From contig DATMBG010000021.1 in assembly GCA_035559535.1 (NCBI GenBank), positions 124,001 through 188,000 on the forward strand: a DNA stretch of 64,000 nt, in the 5' to 3' direction. Under the pieces are notes generated by a model, which worked only from the letters and a program-made list of their open reading frames with translations, was not told the origin of the DNA and made no database searches. Positions within the stretch are counted from its first letter, which is position 1; the number at the start of each line of letters is the position of its first letter. Both the position numbers and the translations under genes were made by a program. This stretch comes from Candidatus Limnocylindrales bacterium (GTDB lineage: Bacteria; Moduliflexota; Moduliflexia; Moduliflexales; JAUQPW01). Positions 1 through 8,290 of this stretch are shown here, piece after piece.

Positions 1-997
1 CCGTCAGGCGTTTGATAGGATCGTATAATTGCCTTAAATAAACATAAAAGGCCACAATAGCCCCTGGAGAAAGGCGACCCTCTAAAACCAATTTACCCCC
101 ATAGCCTAGAACAATGACCGGCGCAATGGAGGTGAGAAAATCGGTCAGGGTATTGGAAGCAGAACTGTATAAAACTTTTTGAATAACAAGCCTGAAATAT
201 TCTTTGCTTTTGTGAAAAAAATTCCGTGCCTCAGCATGCTCTCGGGTAAAAGCCTGGACCACTTCGATTCCGGCGATTTTTTCATGCAGGTCTCCGCTGA
301 TTTCCTCTATTTTGGAATGCTCGATATGGGTTAAGGTTCGCAGTTTCCGGCTAAAAAAGATCATGGAAGGGATATACAACGGAAAGATGCTCAGAGATAC
401 CCAGGCCATGTGGGGATTCAGGTAAAAAAGAATAGTTAAATTCGTTATCAAGGAAGTGATATCCATAAGAACATTGGTAATCGCGGAACCCACAAAACTT
501 TGGGCGACCTGGATATCGTTGATGATCCGGGTTACGACACTTCCTGTTTGGTGGCTTTGATAGAATCCCAGGGAAAGGCGTTGGAGGTGAAGATAGAGTT
601 GGTAACGAAAATCGAAAATGATTCGCTGACCCACTTTACCGGCCCAATAACTGCGACCGAAAGTAGCCAGGGCATAGATCACATAGACAAAAACCAATCC
701 CCAGACAATAATAAGTAAAGTTCGAAACTTCTGAGAGGTATCCCGGTTGGGATTGATAAGGACCTCATCGATCAGGACTTTAAACGTCCAGGGAAAGACA
801 AGAGGAATATTATAACGGATAACCCCGCAAACCGTCATCAAAATAACGAGATGTTTATAGGGGGCTACAAATTTCCAGAATCGACGAAGAGGACCGGCTG
901 AGGTAGTTTTATCTTGCCTGCCTTTGGATAGATCCGGATTCCAGTGAAAAGTAAAATACCTGTGACGATTTTTTCCCCTACAATTCCCTAGAGCCAT
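1..997 (-). CDS. MsbA-like ABC exporter, N-terminal permease part (partial)
   Basis: This is the first 332 codons of an ABC exporter half-transporter; the rest lies beyond the window start. The translation shows several hydrophobic helices and the stretch RLSLGFYQSHQTGSVVTRI followed by GDLHEKIAGIEVVQAFTRE, which is typical of the type-1 exporter membrane domain of MsbA/lipid-flippase transporters. The nucleotide-binding domain is not in view, so Walker motifs cannot be checked. The ATG at 997 is preceded by AAGGA five bases upstream. It is the last gene of the polysaccharide locus in the window, 344 bp downstream of the kinase gene, so it may move a lipid-linked precursor. The substrate is inferred from context only. 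Confidence 0.85.
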   Translation of the reverse strand, partial: MALGNCRGKNRHRYFTFHWNPDLSKGRQDKTTSAGPLRRFWKFVAPYKHLVILMTVCGVIRYNIPLVFPWTFKVLIDEVLINPNRDTSQKFRTLLIIVWGLVFVYVIYALATFGRSYWAGKVGQRIIFDFRYQLYLHLQRLSLGFYQSHQTGSVVTRIINDIQVAQSFVGSAITNVLMDITSLITNLTILFYLNPHMAWVSLSIFPLYIPSMIFFSRKLRTLTHIEHSKIEEISGDLHEKIAGIEVVQAFTREHAEARNFFHKSKEYFRLVIQKVLYSSASNTLTDFLTSIAPVIVLGYGGKLVLEGRLSPGAIVAFYVYLRQLYDPIKRLT

Positions 998-1341
998 ACT
1001 TATCCTTACTCCCCTTTTTAACTTCTCAAAGCTTACTTCTGAACCTGGCTAAGTAGAGAACAGACCCGGGTCCCAGAAGTACAACCTAAGAATCATGAAT
1101 AACCCTCCTCATGGGTCAGCTACGAAGCCATCTTTGATAGCCTCCATTCTTTATCAAGGTAAAAAATAATCAACTCTCTTCTACTTAGAAGATTTTTTTA
1201 GAATATTTTTTAAAGATGAGGAGGGATTAAGGGGAAGGAGCTTTCCGTTTCAAGATGAAACAACTCCGACCGGGTCCTTGTTTCAGGCAGGCACTGGGGA
1301 GCAAAGAATGTTGTAGGAAATCCAACTTTCTCTATTCCTTT
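998..1341. other. Intergenic gap between BY-kinase and ABC exporter genes
   Basis: No gene is supported here. The minus strand is AT-rich around 1130-1210. A short inverted repeat (CTTCT, ACTT loop, AGAAG at about 1179-1192) is followed on the plus strand by a T-run, but no plus-strand gene ends here, so I do not call it a terminator. A TTGATA/TATCAA inverted pair near 1134-1160 could be an operator for the ABC gene; that is speculative. Confidence 0.4.
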
Positions 1342-2061
1342 TTATTTATCTCCATAACTATAATAGGAAGAATAATAGTAATAATAGTTGTAGTAATATC
1401 TTTCTTTTTTCAAATCCACGGAGTTTAGAACAACTCCAACAATCCGGGCATTGACCGTTTCCAACTGGTATCTGGCTCTTAAGATCATATCCCGGCTGGT
1501 TTTATTAGCCAGAACAACCAAAAGCACATTGCCGACCAGAGAAGACAAAATAGCTGCATCGGCTAGGGAGGTAACAGGGGGGGAGTCCAACAAAACCATA
1601 TCAAAACGTTTTTGAACGAGCTTAAGAAAATCCTGCATCTTTTGGGAACTCAATAATTCTGAAGGGTTAGGAGGGATTAAACCACAAGTTGCAACCCAGA
1701 GGTTATTCACTCGCGTAGCCTGATAAATTTCATCGGGTTCCACAGTTCCTACCAGCATGTGGGTTAAACCCTTGGTATTGTTAAGTCCAAACAAGTGATG
1801 AAGAATCGGACGACGTAAATCGGAATCTATCAGAAGCACTTTATTCTGGGCCAGGGCAAAAGTAATTCCCAAATTCGCCACCGTCATAGACTTTCCCTCC
1901 TCAGGGACACTACTGGTAATTAATAAGGAACGAATAGGATGATCCGCCTGTGAGAAAGTAAGATTGGTCCGGAGAGTTCGATAGAATTCTGAGACTGCCC
2001 GGGGTGTTTTCTCTTCGTCAATCAGAAATCTGGTTTCTTCTTTTAATCTATATCTTTTCAT
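1342..2061 (-). CDS. Capsular/exopolysaccharide BY-type tyrosine kinase (CpsD/CapB family)
   Basis: A 239-residue P-loop ATPase of the bacterial tyrosine kinase family, which phosphorylates its own C-terminal tyrosine cluster and controls polysaccharide chain length and export. Visible motifs are Walker A (SSVPEEGKS, about residues 50-58), Walker A' (VLLIDSDLRRP, about 75-85) and Walker B (MVLLDSPP, about 155-162). The last 20 residues carry 11 tyrosines, an extreme version of the usual cluster. The ATG directly follows the TAA of the upstream Wzz-like gene, and AAGGGGAG inside that gene is the ribosome binding site. Kinase and membrane activator are therefore separate polypeptides, as in Firmicutes CpsC/CpsD, rather than fused as in E. 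coli Wzc. Confidence 0.93.
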   Translation of the reverse strand: MKRYRLKEETRFLIDEEKTPRAVSEFYRTLRTNLTFSQADHPIRSLLITSSVPEEGKSMTVANLGITFALAQNKVLLIDSDLRRPILHHLFGLNNTKGLTHMLVGTVEPDEIYQATRVNNLWVATCGLIPPNPSELLSSQKMQDFLKLVQKRFDMVLLDSPPVTSLADAAILSSLVGNVLLVVLANKTSRDMILRARYQLETVNARIVGVVLNSVDLKKERYYYNYYYYYSSYYSYGDK

Positions 2062-3537
2062 TTAATCACTCCCCTTTTCTATAAGGACAAGAGGTTCTTT
2101 TTCTAAAGAAAGAGGTTTCTTTTCAGGTATCACCTTCGGGATGATACCTAAAACCGGTAGTCCTAAATAATACTCCACATCAGCTGGGGTTTTAATCGAT
2201 CGGTCAAAGTACTCTGTCAAAAAAGCTACCACCAGGCCTGAAATCAAGGCAATGACAGAACCAATCAAAATATTTCGCACACGGTTTCTACTTGGAGTAA
2301 TATCATGGGCCTTAGCCCGTTCCAGGATTCGAATATTATTTTTCTCAAGGCCTCCTGTTACACTGGTTTCTTTCAATTGACGAAGAAGAATATTATAAAG
2401 TTCTTCATTCGCGGTTACTTCTCGTTGGAGAGCCGCGTATTCTACCGCCTTTTTATTATCGTTGATGGTTTCTTGCTTGTATTGATTGATGGAATCCAAC
2501 AGGGCACTTTCCCTGGCTTTTAAAACCGTTACTTCGGCCTCTTTAGCCTTAAAAAGGGATTCCACTTCACTTTTCATTTTATCCTTTAAAGTTTGAAGTT
2601 TTAACTCGGCCTGTTGAAGCTTTGGATGTTTCTCCTTATAGGTTTGCCGGAGGTTGGTGAGTTCGATTTCGGTATTGACCAATTCGGTATTGAGAGCCAT
2701 CAAAGAAGGGATACTCAGGTTTACGTTGGCAACGGTTGCTGCCGAGGTTGGTTGCTGATCCTGAAACTTTTTTAGCTCGTTCAATAAAGTCTCTGCTTCT
2801 ACACGTTTTTCTTTAACCTGGACGTACATGGTATTGAGTTCGGCCAGTTTTTCCGATTGAACCTTCTGATTTCCTTCCAGGGAAAAAATTTCATTTTGTT
2901 TTTGAAATTTCTGTAAAGCTTCCTGAGCTTCCTTAACCTTCGCTTTCAGATCTACAATCTGTTCACTCAACCAACTTACCGCTCGTCGAGCCGCTGTAAG
3001 CTTCGTTTGAAGGTTGTAGTCGATGTACACATCGGCCAGAGTGTTGGCTAATTTTTCAGCCTGTTCTGAATTTGAATCTCTAGCCAGAATCTTAACCATC
3101 AACGTTCCAGGAACCTGGGAAATAACCACCTGTTTTCGATACTGGGCCAGAGCAGTTTCATAACCGGCCGGATCCTTCTCCGGGTCTGCTAATTTCAACG
3201 TCGTCAACACCCGCTCGGCCATAATATTGCTGTTGAGGATGCCCAACTGGGTATTTAAATCGTAAGATTCACCAAAATAGTTTTCATAGGCAGACTTTCC
3301 ACCCTCTACGGTAACCAAAGCCGGCTTCTGAGAATCGATAATGAGGGTTGCGACAGCTTCATAGAAGGGTTGGGGGTCTGGTTGCAAATAAACTCCAATA
3401 GTAATCGTAGACGCCAAAGTGATAAAAACCAGCAGGATGACCCATTGCCGTCTTCGAATGATTATCCAGTAATCTATAAGGTGTAACGCTTTTCCTTCCA
3501 AAAGGGCTACTTCTCCTTCTTTCCATTCGGTCATCAT
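2062..3537 (-). CDS. Wzz/GNVR-type chain-length determinant and kinase activator
   Basis: A 491-residue inner-membrane polysaccharide co-polymerase. It has a transmembrane helix at about residues 31-51, a long periplasmic region rich in charged coiled coil (about 190-350), and a second helix at about 423-445. A short cytoplasmic tail contains SIKTPADVEYYLGLPVLG, the usual lead-in to the kinase domain in Wzc-like fusions; here the kinase is the next gene. Such proteins set chain length and bridge to the Wza pore. The start ATG at 3537 has AGGAGG five bases upstream; a second ATG follows immediately. It forms a tight unit with the export lipoprotein upstream (9-bp gap) and the kinase downstream. 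Confidence 0.92.
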   Translation of the reverse strand: MMTEWKEGEVALLEGKALHLIDYWIIIRRRQWVILLVFITLASTITIGVYLQPDPQPFYEAVATLIIDSQKPALVTVEGGKSAYENYFGESYDLNTQLGILNSNIMAERVLTTLKLADPEKDPAGYETALAQYRKQVVISQVPGTLMVKILARDSNSEQAEKLANTLADVYIDYNLQTKLTAARRAVSWLSEQIVDLKAKVKEAQEALQKFQKQNEIFSLEGNQKVQSEKLAELNTMYVQVKEKRVEAETLLNELKKFQDQQPTSAATVANVNLSIPSLMALNTELVNTEIELTNLRQTYKEKHPKLQQAELKLQTLKDKMKSEVESLFKAKEAEVTVLKARESALLDSINQYKQETINDNKKAVEYAALQREVTANEELYNILLRQLKETSVTGGLEKNNIRILERAKAHDITPSRNRVRNILIGSVIALISGLVVAFLTEYFDRSIKTPADVEYYLGLPVLGIIPKVIPEKKPLSLEKEPLVLIEKGSD

Positions 3538-3546
3538 CTTTACCTC

Positions 3547-5139
3547 CTAGAAGAAGCTCTCCGGGACAATAATCATATCCCCGGGATAGACGGGTGGATT
3601 TTTATCTCGAACTCCCTTCTTTACCACATCTTCCATTTTAACTTTGAAAGTTTCCGTCTTCCCATCGATTTCTCGAACAATTTTAGTTCCATTTTTTGCA
3701 GCATAGTCTGTAAATCCTCCGGCTCGCAGAACAACATCTAACACGGTATCTCCATTCTGATACTCATAAGCCCCTGGATTTTTCACACTCCCTAATACAT
3801 AAATCAGACCGGTGCCGACAAATGGGGACGTTTGTCCTACTCCCTGGCCTTTTTCCAAAGATGAAGGGCCTCCGGTGGCACGGGATCTTTTCTCATTTTC
3901 GGATACGATGAGTACATCCCCATCTTGAAGTGGAATATTCTGACTTATATCTCCCTGAATGAACAATTTCCGAAGATTCACAACAATCGGATTAATGATT
4001 TCCATACCTTCTTTGCCTTCGAGATCCTTCTGAGACAATCTGAGAATTTTTAATTCTGAATCAAAGGAAGAAGGTCCGCCGGCGCTCAATAGGGTACTTA
4101 AAACCCGACTATCTCCGGTCAGTTCATAAGACCCAGGTTGGCGAACCGCTCCGATAATATTGACCTTCCTGGACCGGAGTTTAACTAACTCTACGGCAAC
4201 CTGAGGATCCACCAAATAATCCCTGGCCAATAACTCCGTGATTTTTTCATCCAATTGGTTGACCGTAAGACCCTCAACCCGGATATCCCCTAAAAGGGGA
4301 AAAGTTACCAGACCCTCCGGGGAAACCGTATAGGTTTTACTCAAACTCTCCTCTCCAGAAACCGTAAGCCTGAAAACATCCCCTGGCCCGATGAGATAGC
4401 CTTGCGAAGTACTCATATCTGAAGGAGAAAATCGAGAAGTAGGGGAGGACGATAGGAAAGTCGATTTTTTCCTGGATGTAGATATCGTAGCCGAAGAGGG
4501 TTGAGGGGGACCAGAGGAGGATCCGGTATAAGAAAGCGGGGGTTGAGGCTTCTGCATAGACGGAGTTTTTATCTGCTTTAAGGGCGGATTGGGTGGTAAA
4601 GATGATTCTCCGGAAGTTTCAGAAGATAGCGCTAAAGACTCAGATTCTTCGGATTTAGGGGAACCTGGGATAGCCGTGGGTAATATCTTCTTGATATCCA
4701 GTATGATGCGAAAAGGTCGCTCCAACGTCTTAGGGCTATAGGCAACCTGTTCATCGGTCAGGGTAAAAATAGCCCGAACCATAGAGCTTCCAATTTGCTC
4801 TACCGTTACTGACTTGATTTGACCATTCTGAACCGGAATCTCTTGATGAGGGGGATTTATCACGGTATCCGGTATCTCCATAATGAGTTTATTCCGGGTC
4901 TGTAAGAGGTTATATTGGACCTCCCGATCCAATTCAAAAATGAACCGATCGATCCCTTCGAGATAAGCATGGGTAACTTGAGTTACTGTAGATAATTTTG
5001 AGGGGGAAATCCCGGATTGGGACGGGGAGGATAACTCTGGACCGGCCGGGGCCTTGGTTCTCGAAGAAGAACCGGCACAATACGTCAGTAAAAGAGGTAA
5101 TAGACTTAACACAAAAATTAACTTAATCCGATGATTCAT
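3547..5139 (-). CDS. Wza-like polysaccharide export lipoprotein with N-terminal AMIN domain
   Basis: This 530-residue protein should form or line the outer-membrane export channel. It begins with a signal peptide ending in a lipobox-like LTYC (Cys21). Residues about 55-150 look like an AMIN domain (for example FIFELDREVQYNLLQ and VRAIFTLTDEQVAY), which in other proteins binds peptidoglycan. A Ser/Pro-rich linker follows, then a polysaccharide-export domain (YLIGPGDVFRLTVSGEE) and two SLBB-type domains (NIIGAVRQPGSYELTGD and YVLGSVKNPGAYEYQNGD). The ATG at 5139 is preferred because GAGGTG lies just ahead of it; an in-frame ATG at 5151 has poor spacing. The AMIN addition is unusual for Wza homologues. 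Confidence 0.9.
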   Translation of the reverse strand: MNHRIKLIFVLSLLPLLLTYCAGSSSRTKAPAGPELSSPSQSGISPSKLSTVTQVTHAYLEGIDRFIFELDREVQYNLLQTRNKLIMEIPDTVINPPHQEIPVQNGQIKSVTVEQIGSSMVRAIFTLTDEQVAYSPKTLERPFRIILDIKKILPTAIPGSPKSEESESLALSSETSGESSLPPNPPLKQIKTPSMQKPQPPLSYTGSSSGPPQPSSATISTSRKKSTFLSSSPTSRFSPSDMSTSQGYLIGPGDVFRLTVSGEESLSKTYTVSPEGLVTFPLLGDIRVEGLTVNQLDEKITELLARDYLVDPQVAVELVKLRSRKVNIIGAVRQPGSYELTGDSRVLSTLLSAGGPSSFDSELKILRLSQKDLEGKEGMEIINPIVVNLRKLFIQGDISQNIPLQDGDVLIVSENEKRSRATGGPSSLEKGQGVGQTSPFVGTGLIYVLGSVKNPGAYEYQNGDTVLDVVLRAGGFTDYAAKNGTKIVREIDGKTETFKVKMEDVVKKGVRDKNPPVYPGDMIIVPESFF

Positions 5140-5241
5140 GTAACACCTCATCCCTCAAGACAAGCCTCAGGATTTAACTTCCAAACTCTGATTTAACAAT
5201 TCAGTCTTTAGCCTTTAAAGTTAATATCCTGAAACTACCGC

Positions 5242-5270
5242 GGATTAATCTAAAATAAAGGAGTTGTCAA
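5242..5270 (-). promoter_or_regulatory. Candidate sigma-70-type promoter for the wza-wzz-kinase unit
   Basis: On the minus strand a perfect TTGACA (5265-5270) is followed after 17 bases by TAATCC, a weak -10. It sits about 100 bases before the Wza-like start. The surrounding AACTTGACAA also occurs upstream of the beta-barrel gene and of rpsT. Only the -35 is convincing. Confidence 0.45.
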
Positions 5271-5311
5271 GTTAAATTAGGAGTTTAGAAACCAAAACAA
5301 TGGGGTAGAAT

Positions 5312-8284
5312 TTAATTCCTGTTCTTAATTTTCTTTTGGGCGATTTGATTGCCTGGTTGAAGATTCAATACGGCCTCATATTCTTCCTGCGCTTTATCAA
5401 ATCGAGAAAGCTTCTCATAGAGAGCAGCCAGTTGGAGTCGATAATCAGGATCCTTAGGGTTCTTCCGAACGATTGCTTCCCATTGTTGGGTAGCCTCATA
5501 AATCATCCCCTTGCTCAGGTAAAGATCTGCTAGGAAGCGTCGATAGGATACGTTTTGAGAATCTAAAGCGATGGCTACTTTAGTTTCTTTAACCGCCTCT
5601 AACCAGTTTCCCATCTGGTTCTGATACAGGGCCAGTTTATGTCTGGCTACTGCATCATCAGTCCTTATATCCAGGTACCGATTCCAGGTAGTAATAACTT
5701 CAAAGGGTTTTCCTATCTGGTGATAAAGATTCGCCAACCCCTCGTAATACTTCCGTTCAAGGGGTTGTAAACCTATCGCATCTTGATAGGCCTCGATGGC
5801 TTTAGGGAGGTTACCCATTTGCACGTATATTTCTGCCAGGAGTCCATAAAGTTCCGGTTGCCGAGGCATCAACTCCAGCGCCTTATGATAAGCTTTCAAA
5901 GCACGCTCCGGTTGCTTCATTTGAATCCATACCTCTCCTATTCCTCGCCAGGCTTGAATATTATCGGGTTTTATCTCAACAATTTTCTCATATTCTTCCA
6001 ATGCTTTCTTCCCACTTTCCTTTTCTCCCGGTTCATTGTTTCTGGTTTCTCCATATCCGGGTACTCCTACACCCCTACCAAGAGCCTGGTAAGCACGAGC
6101 GATTTGAAAACGAATCGACACATTTTCAGGATCTTTCTCCAGGAGGCGGCGCCAAAGAGAAATGGCCTTCAAGGGTTTCCCTCGTTGGGTGTAAAATCTG
6201 GCAAATTCTTCACAATAGATGGGATCGTTCTGGGTTAACTGAAGAACTTTCTCATATTCAGCCTCTCCTTCCGACCAAAGGTTCTTGTGAACCAGGAATC
6301 GAGCAAATTGAAGCCGGGCTTCCGGCGTATTTGGAACGCTTTCTTCGCATAGGTTATAGCGTTTTCCATAGAGGAGACATTCTTCGAGAACGTCGGAAAG
6401 TTGGGAGATATTCAGTAAGAGAGCCTGACGATAAGCAGAAATTCCACATTCTGGCTTCCCTTGCAAAAAGCAATAGCGAGCCAGGTTCCGATGGTAATAA
6501 GGGTTACGGGGGTATAATAAAACGGCTTTCTCAAACTCGGCCAGGGCCGCGGTCTGATTTCCCAGTCTTGCATACACCCATCCTAAATTTAGATGAGAAC
6601 CCGGCTCAAAAGGATTAAGGGCTACCGATCGGGCATGGAATTCCAGAGCTTTTTTCCAATTTTCTTGAATCTTTTCTTTTTCTTCCTCTGTTTCCTTACC
6701 TCCTTGTACGGTTACAGGCTTATTTCCTGCTTCCAAATAAGCATTTCCCAACCCGGTCTGATAAACGGCATTTCCTCCCTCCAGGCGAATAGCCTTTTCA
6801 TAAGCTTGGAAGGCTTCCTGCCACCGGCCATTTTTTTGATAACCCTGGGCCTGGTGAAAGTAAACTTCTGCCAGATATGCTTTTGCCGTCCAGGAAATAA
6901 AAATCAGAATCAGAAATATTCCTACCCAAAACGGGAGAATAGGCCAACGGGAGAACAGGAAGCGGAATATTGGATTCCAAATCCCTCCACCCTTCCCCTT
7001 TCCCCTTTTCCTTTGAGGGGTTGTGGTGAATCGTAAGGAGACCATTAAAATAGCCAGGATGGTGGTAAGGAGGAGGGCGTTGGCCGGGACCCGGAGATTA
7101 AAATCCACTATTCCATGGAATAGAAAAGCCAATACGCTGGTAAGGGCTGTCAAAGTGAGAAGCTTCAGAGATCGTTCCTCGGGTGAAAAATAGGCAGTTA
7201 AGGCCGATTGAAAAACCCGTTGGATTCCCCAAAGGAAAACAATCAATCCGAGTAATCCGGTATCTACGAGAAGTTCGATGTAGATACTTTCTGCGTGGAA
7301 GGCCCTGAGGGATTCACCCAGATAAGGGGCATATTTAAGGAAAACGTACTGAAAGGTACCCAGGCCGGTACCCAGCAAAGGTGCTTCTTTGAGGAGTTCT
7401 AGACTATTCTGCCAGAAGGTGAGTCGGATAAGTGTGGATTCATCCCATTGGCCACCTAGCCAGGTCTTCTCGATCCGCTCAATGACCGGCATGATTCCTA
7501 TCCAGGACAGATAGGTTAAAATGGCCAAGAAGAGAGCTAAGAGGATCCAAACAGGTTTCTGGTCTGTTCGGCGGATGGCCAGACAAATACTTAAAAAAAT
7601 CAGTGACAGGAGAAGACTGATGATGCCGCCCCGGGATAAAGAAAGCGCCAGGGCAGTTCCCATTATGGCAACCAGTAGACCTAAAAGGAGTTTTTTTTCC
7701 CATTGCCGGGTTAAGAAAGTCAGGCCGATGGCCAGCGGAATTATCAATTCAAGATAAACGGCAAAGTGGGTTGGGCTGATGAAGGTTCCGGCCATCATAC
7801 CCTGGGGAACTTCCCGTCCCAGTAAATGAGTAAACCCTTGAAAATAGCGGATAAGACCAAAAAAAGCTTCCAGACTCCCAGCAATCACAAGAATAGAAAC
7901 CAGCCCAACTAACTGACGTTGGGTTCGCAGATGGTAGACTAAAACCTGATAAAAGAGACAATAAGTTAAAAATTGGTAGAGCCACTCCCTGGTCACGTAG
8001 GGATAGATAGAAAAGCAGGTATTAAGAATCACGAGGATAAAACCCAGCAACAGTGGCGTATTCAATGGGGTTCGAGATCGAACAAAAAGATAAAATGGTT
8101 CCTCTTTACTTTCCAGATAAATCTGCAGGATCCAGGCCAGGGTTATAAATCCTACTGTGAGCCGCATCACCGTAGTAGCCCAGAGATCTATAGAACCAAA
8201 GGCCAGGGGGGTAAAAAAGACAAGAAAGAGGAAACCTAGCTGGGTAAAAATATAAAAGAACTTAACCTCCTTTGATCTGTTCAT
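5312..8284 (-). CDS. O-antigen ligase/polymerase (Wzy_C family) with long C-terminal TPR region
   Basis: A 990-residue membrane protein. The first about 470 residues form a dozen hydrophobic helices with the Wzy_C/WaaL region: LSRGGIISLLLSLIF, then APLLGTGLGTFQYVF and FHAESIYIELLVDTGLLGL in the large periplasmic loop. After the last helix at about 450-470, residues about 475-985 are tandem tetratricopeptide repeats (for example GRWQEAFQAYEKAIRLE, GNLPKAIEAYQDAIGLQP). Family members join O-antigen or capsule repeats or transfer glycan to an acceptor; which applies is not decidable here. The TPR half predicts a protein-protein platform outside the membrane. ATG at 8284 has no strong ribosome binding site. 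Confidence 0.87.
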   Translation of the reverse strand: MNRSKEVKFFYIFTQLGFLFLVFFTPLAFGSIDLWATTVMRLTVGFITLAWILQIYLESKEEPFYLFVRSRTPLNTPLLLGFILVILNTCFSIYPYVTREWLYQFLTYCLFYQVLVYHLRTQRQLVGLVSILVIAGSLEAFFGLIRYFQGFTHLLGREVPQGMMAGTFISPTHFAVYLELIIPLAIGLTFLTRQWEKKLLLGLLVAIMGTALALSLSRGGIISLLLSLIFLSICLAIRRTDQKPVWILLALFLAILTYLSWIGIMPVIERIEKTWLGGQWDESTLIRLTFWQNSLELLKEAPLLGTGLGTFQYVFLKYAPYLGESLRAFHAESIYIELLVDTGLLGLIVFLWGIQRVFQSALTAYFSPEERSLKLLTLTALTSVLAFLFHGIVDFNLRVPANALLLTTILAILMVSLRFTTTPQRKRGKGKGGGIWNPIFRFLFSRWPILPFWVGIFLILIFISWTAKAYLAEVYFHQAQGYQKNGRWQEAFQAYEKAIRLEGGNAVYQTGLGNAYLEAGNKPVTVQGGKETEEEKEKIQENWKKALEFHARSVALNPFEPGSHLNLGWVYARLGNQTAALAEFEKAVLLYPRNPYYHRNLARYCFLQGKPECGISAYRQALLLNISQLSDVLEECLLYGKRYNLCEESVPNTPEARLQFARFLVHKNLWSEGEAEYEKVLQLTQNDPIYCEEFARFYTQRGKPLKAISLWRRLLEKDPENVSIRFQIARAYQALGRGVGVPGYGETRNNEPGEKESGKKALEEYEKIVEIKPDNIQAWRGIGEVWIQMKQPERALKAYHKALELMPRQPELYGLLAEIYVQMGNLPKAIEAYQDAIGLQPLERKYYEGLANLYHQIGKPFEVITTWNRYLDIRTDDAVARHKLALYQNQMGNWLEAVKETKVAIALDSQNVSYRRFLADLYLSKGMIYEATQQWEAIVRKNPKDPDYRLQLAALYEKLSRFDKAQEEYEAVLNLQPGNQIAQKKIKNRN

Positions 8285-8290
8285 GGAAGA

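Noticed and set aside
1179-1192. CTTCT-ACTT-AGAAG hairpin as a terminator
   Set aside because: The stem is only five pairs and its T-run is on the plus strand, where no gene ends.
6001-6618. Plus-strand open frame of 205 codons inside the ligase/polymerase gene
   Set aside because: It is the complement of a clearly coding TPR region and has no recognisable motif.
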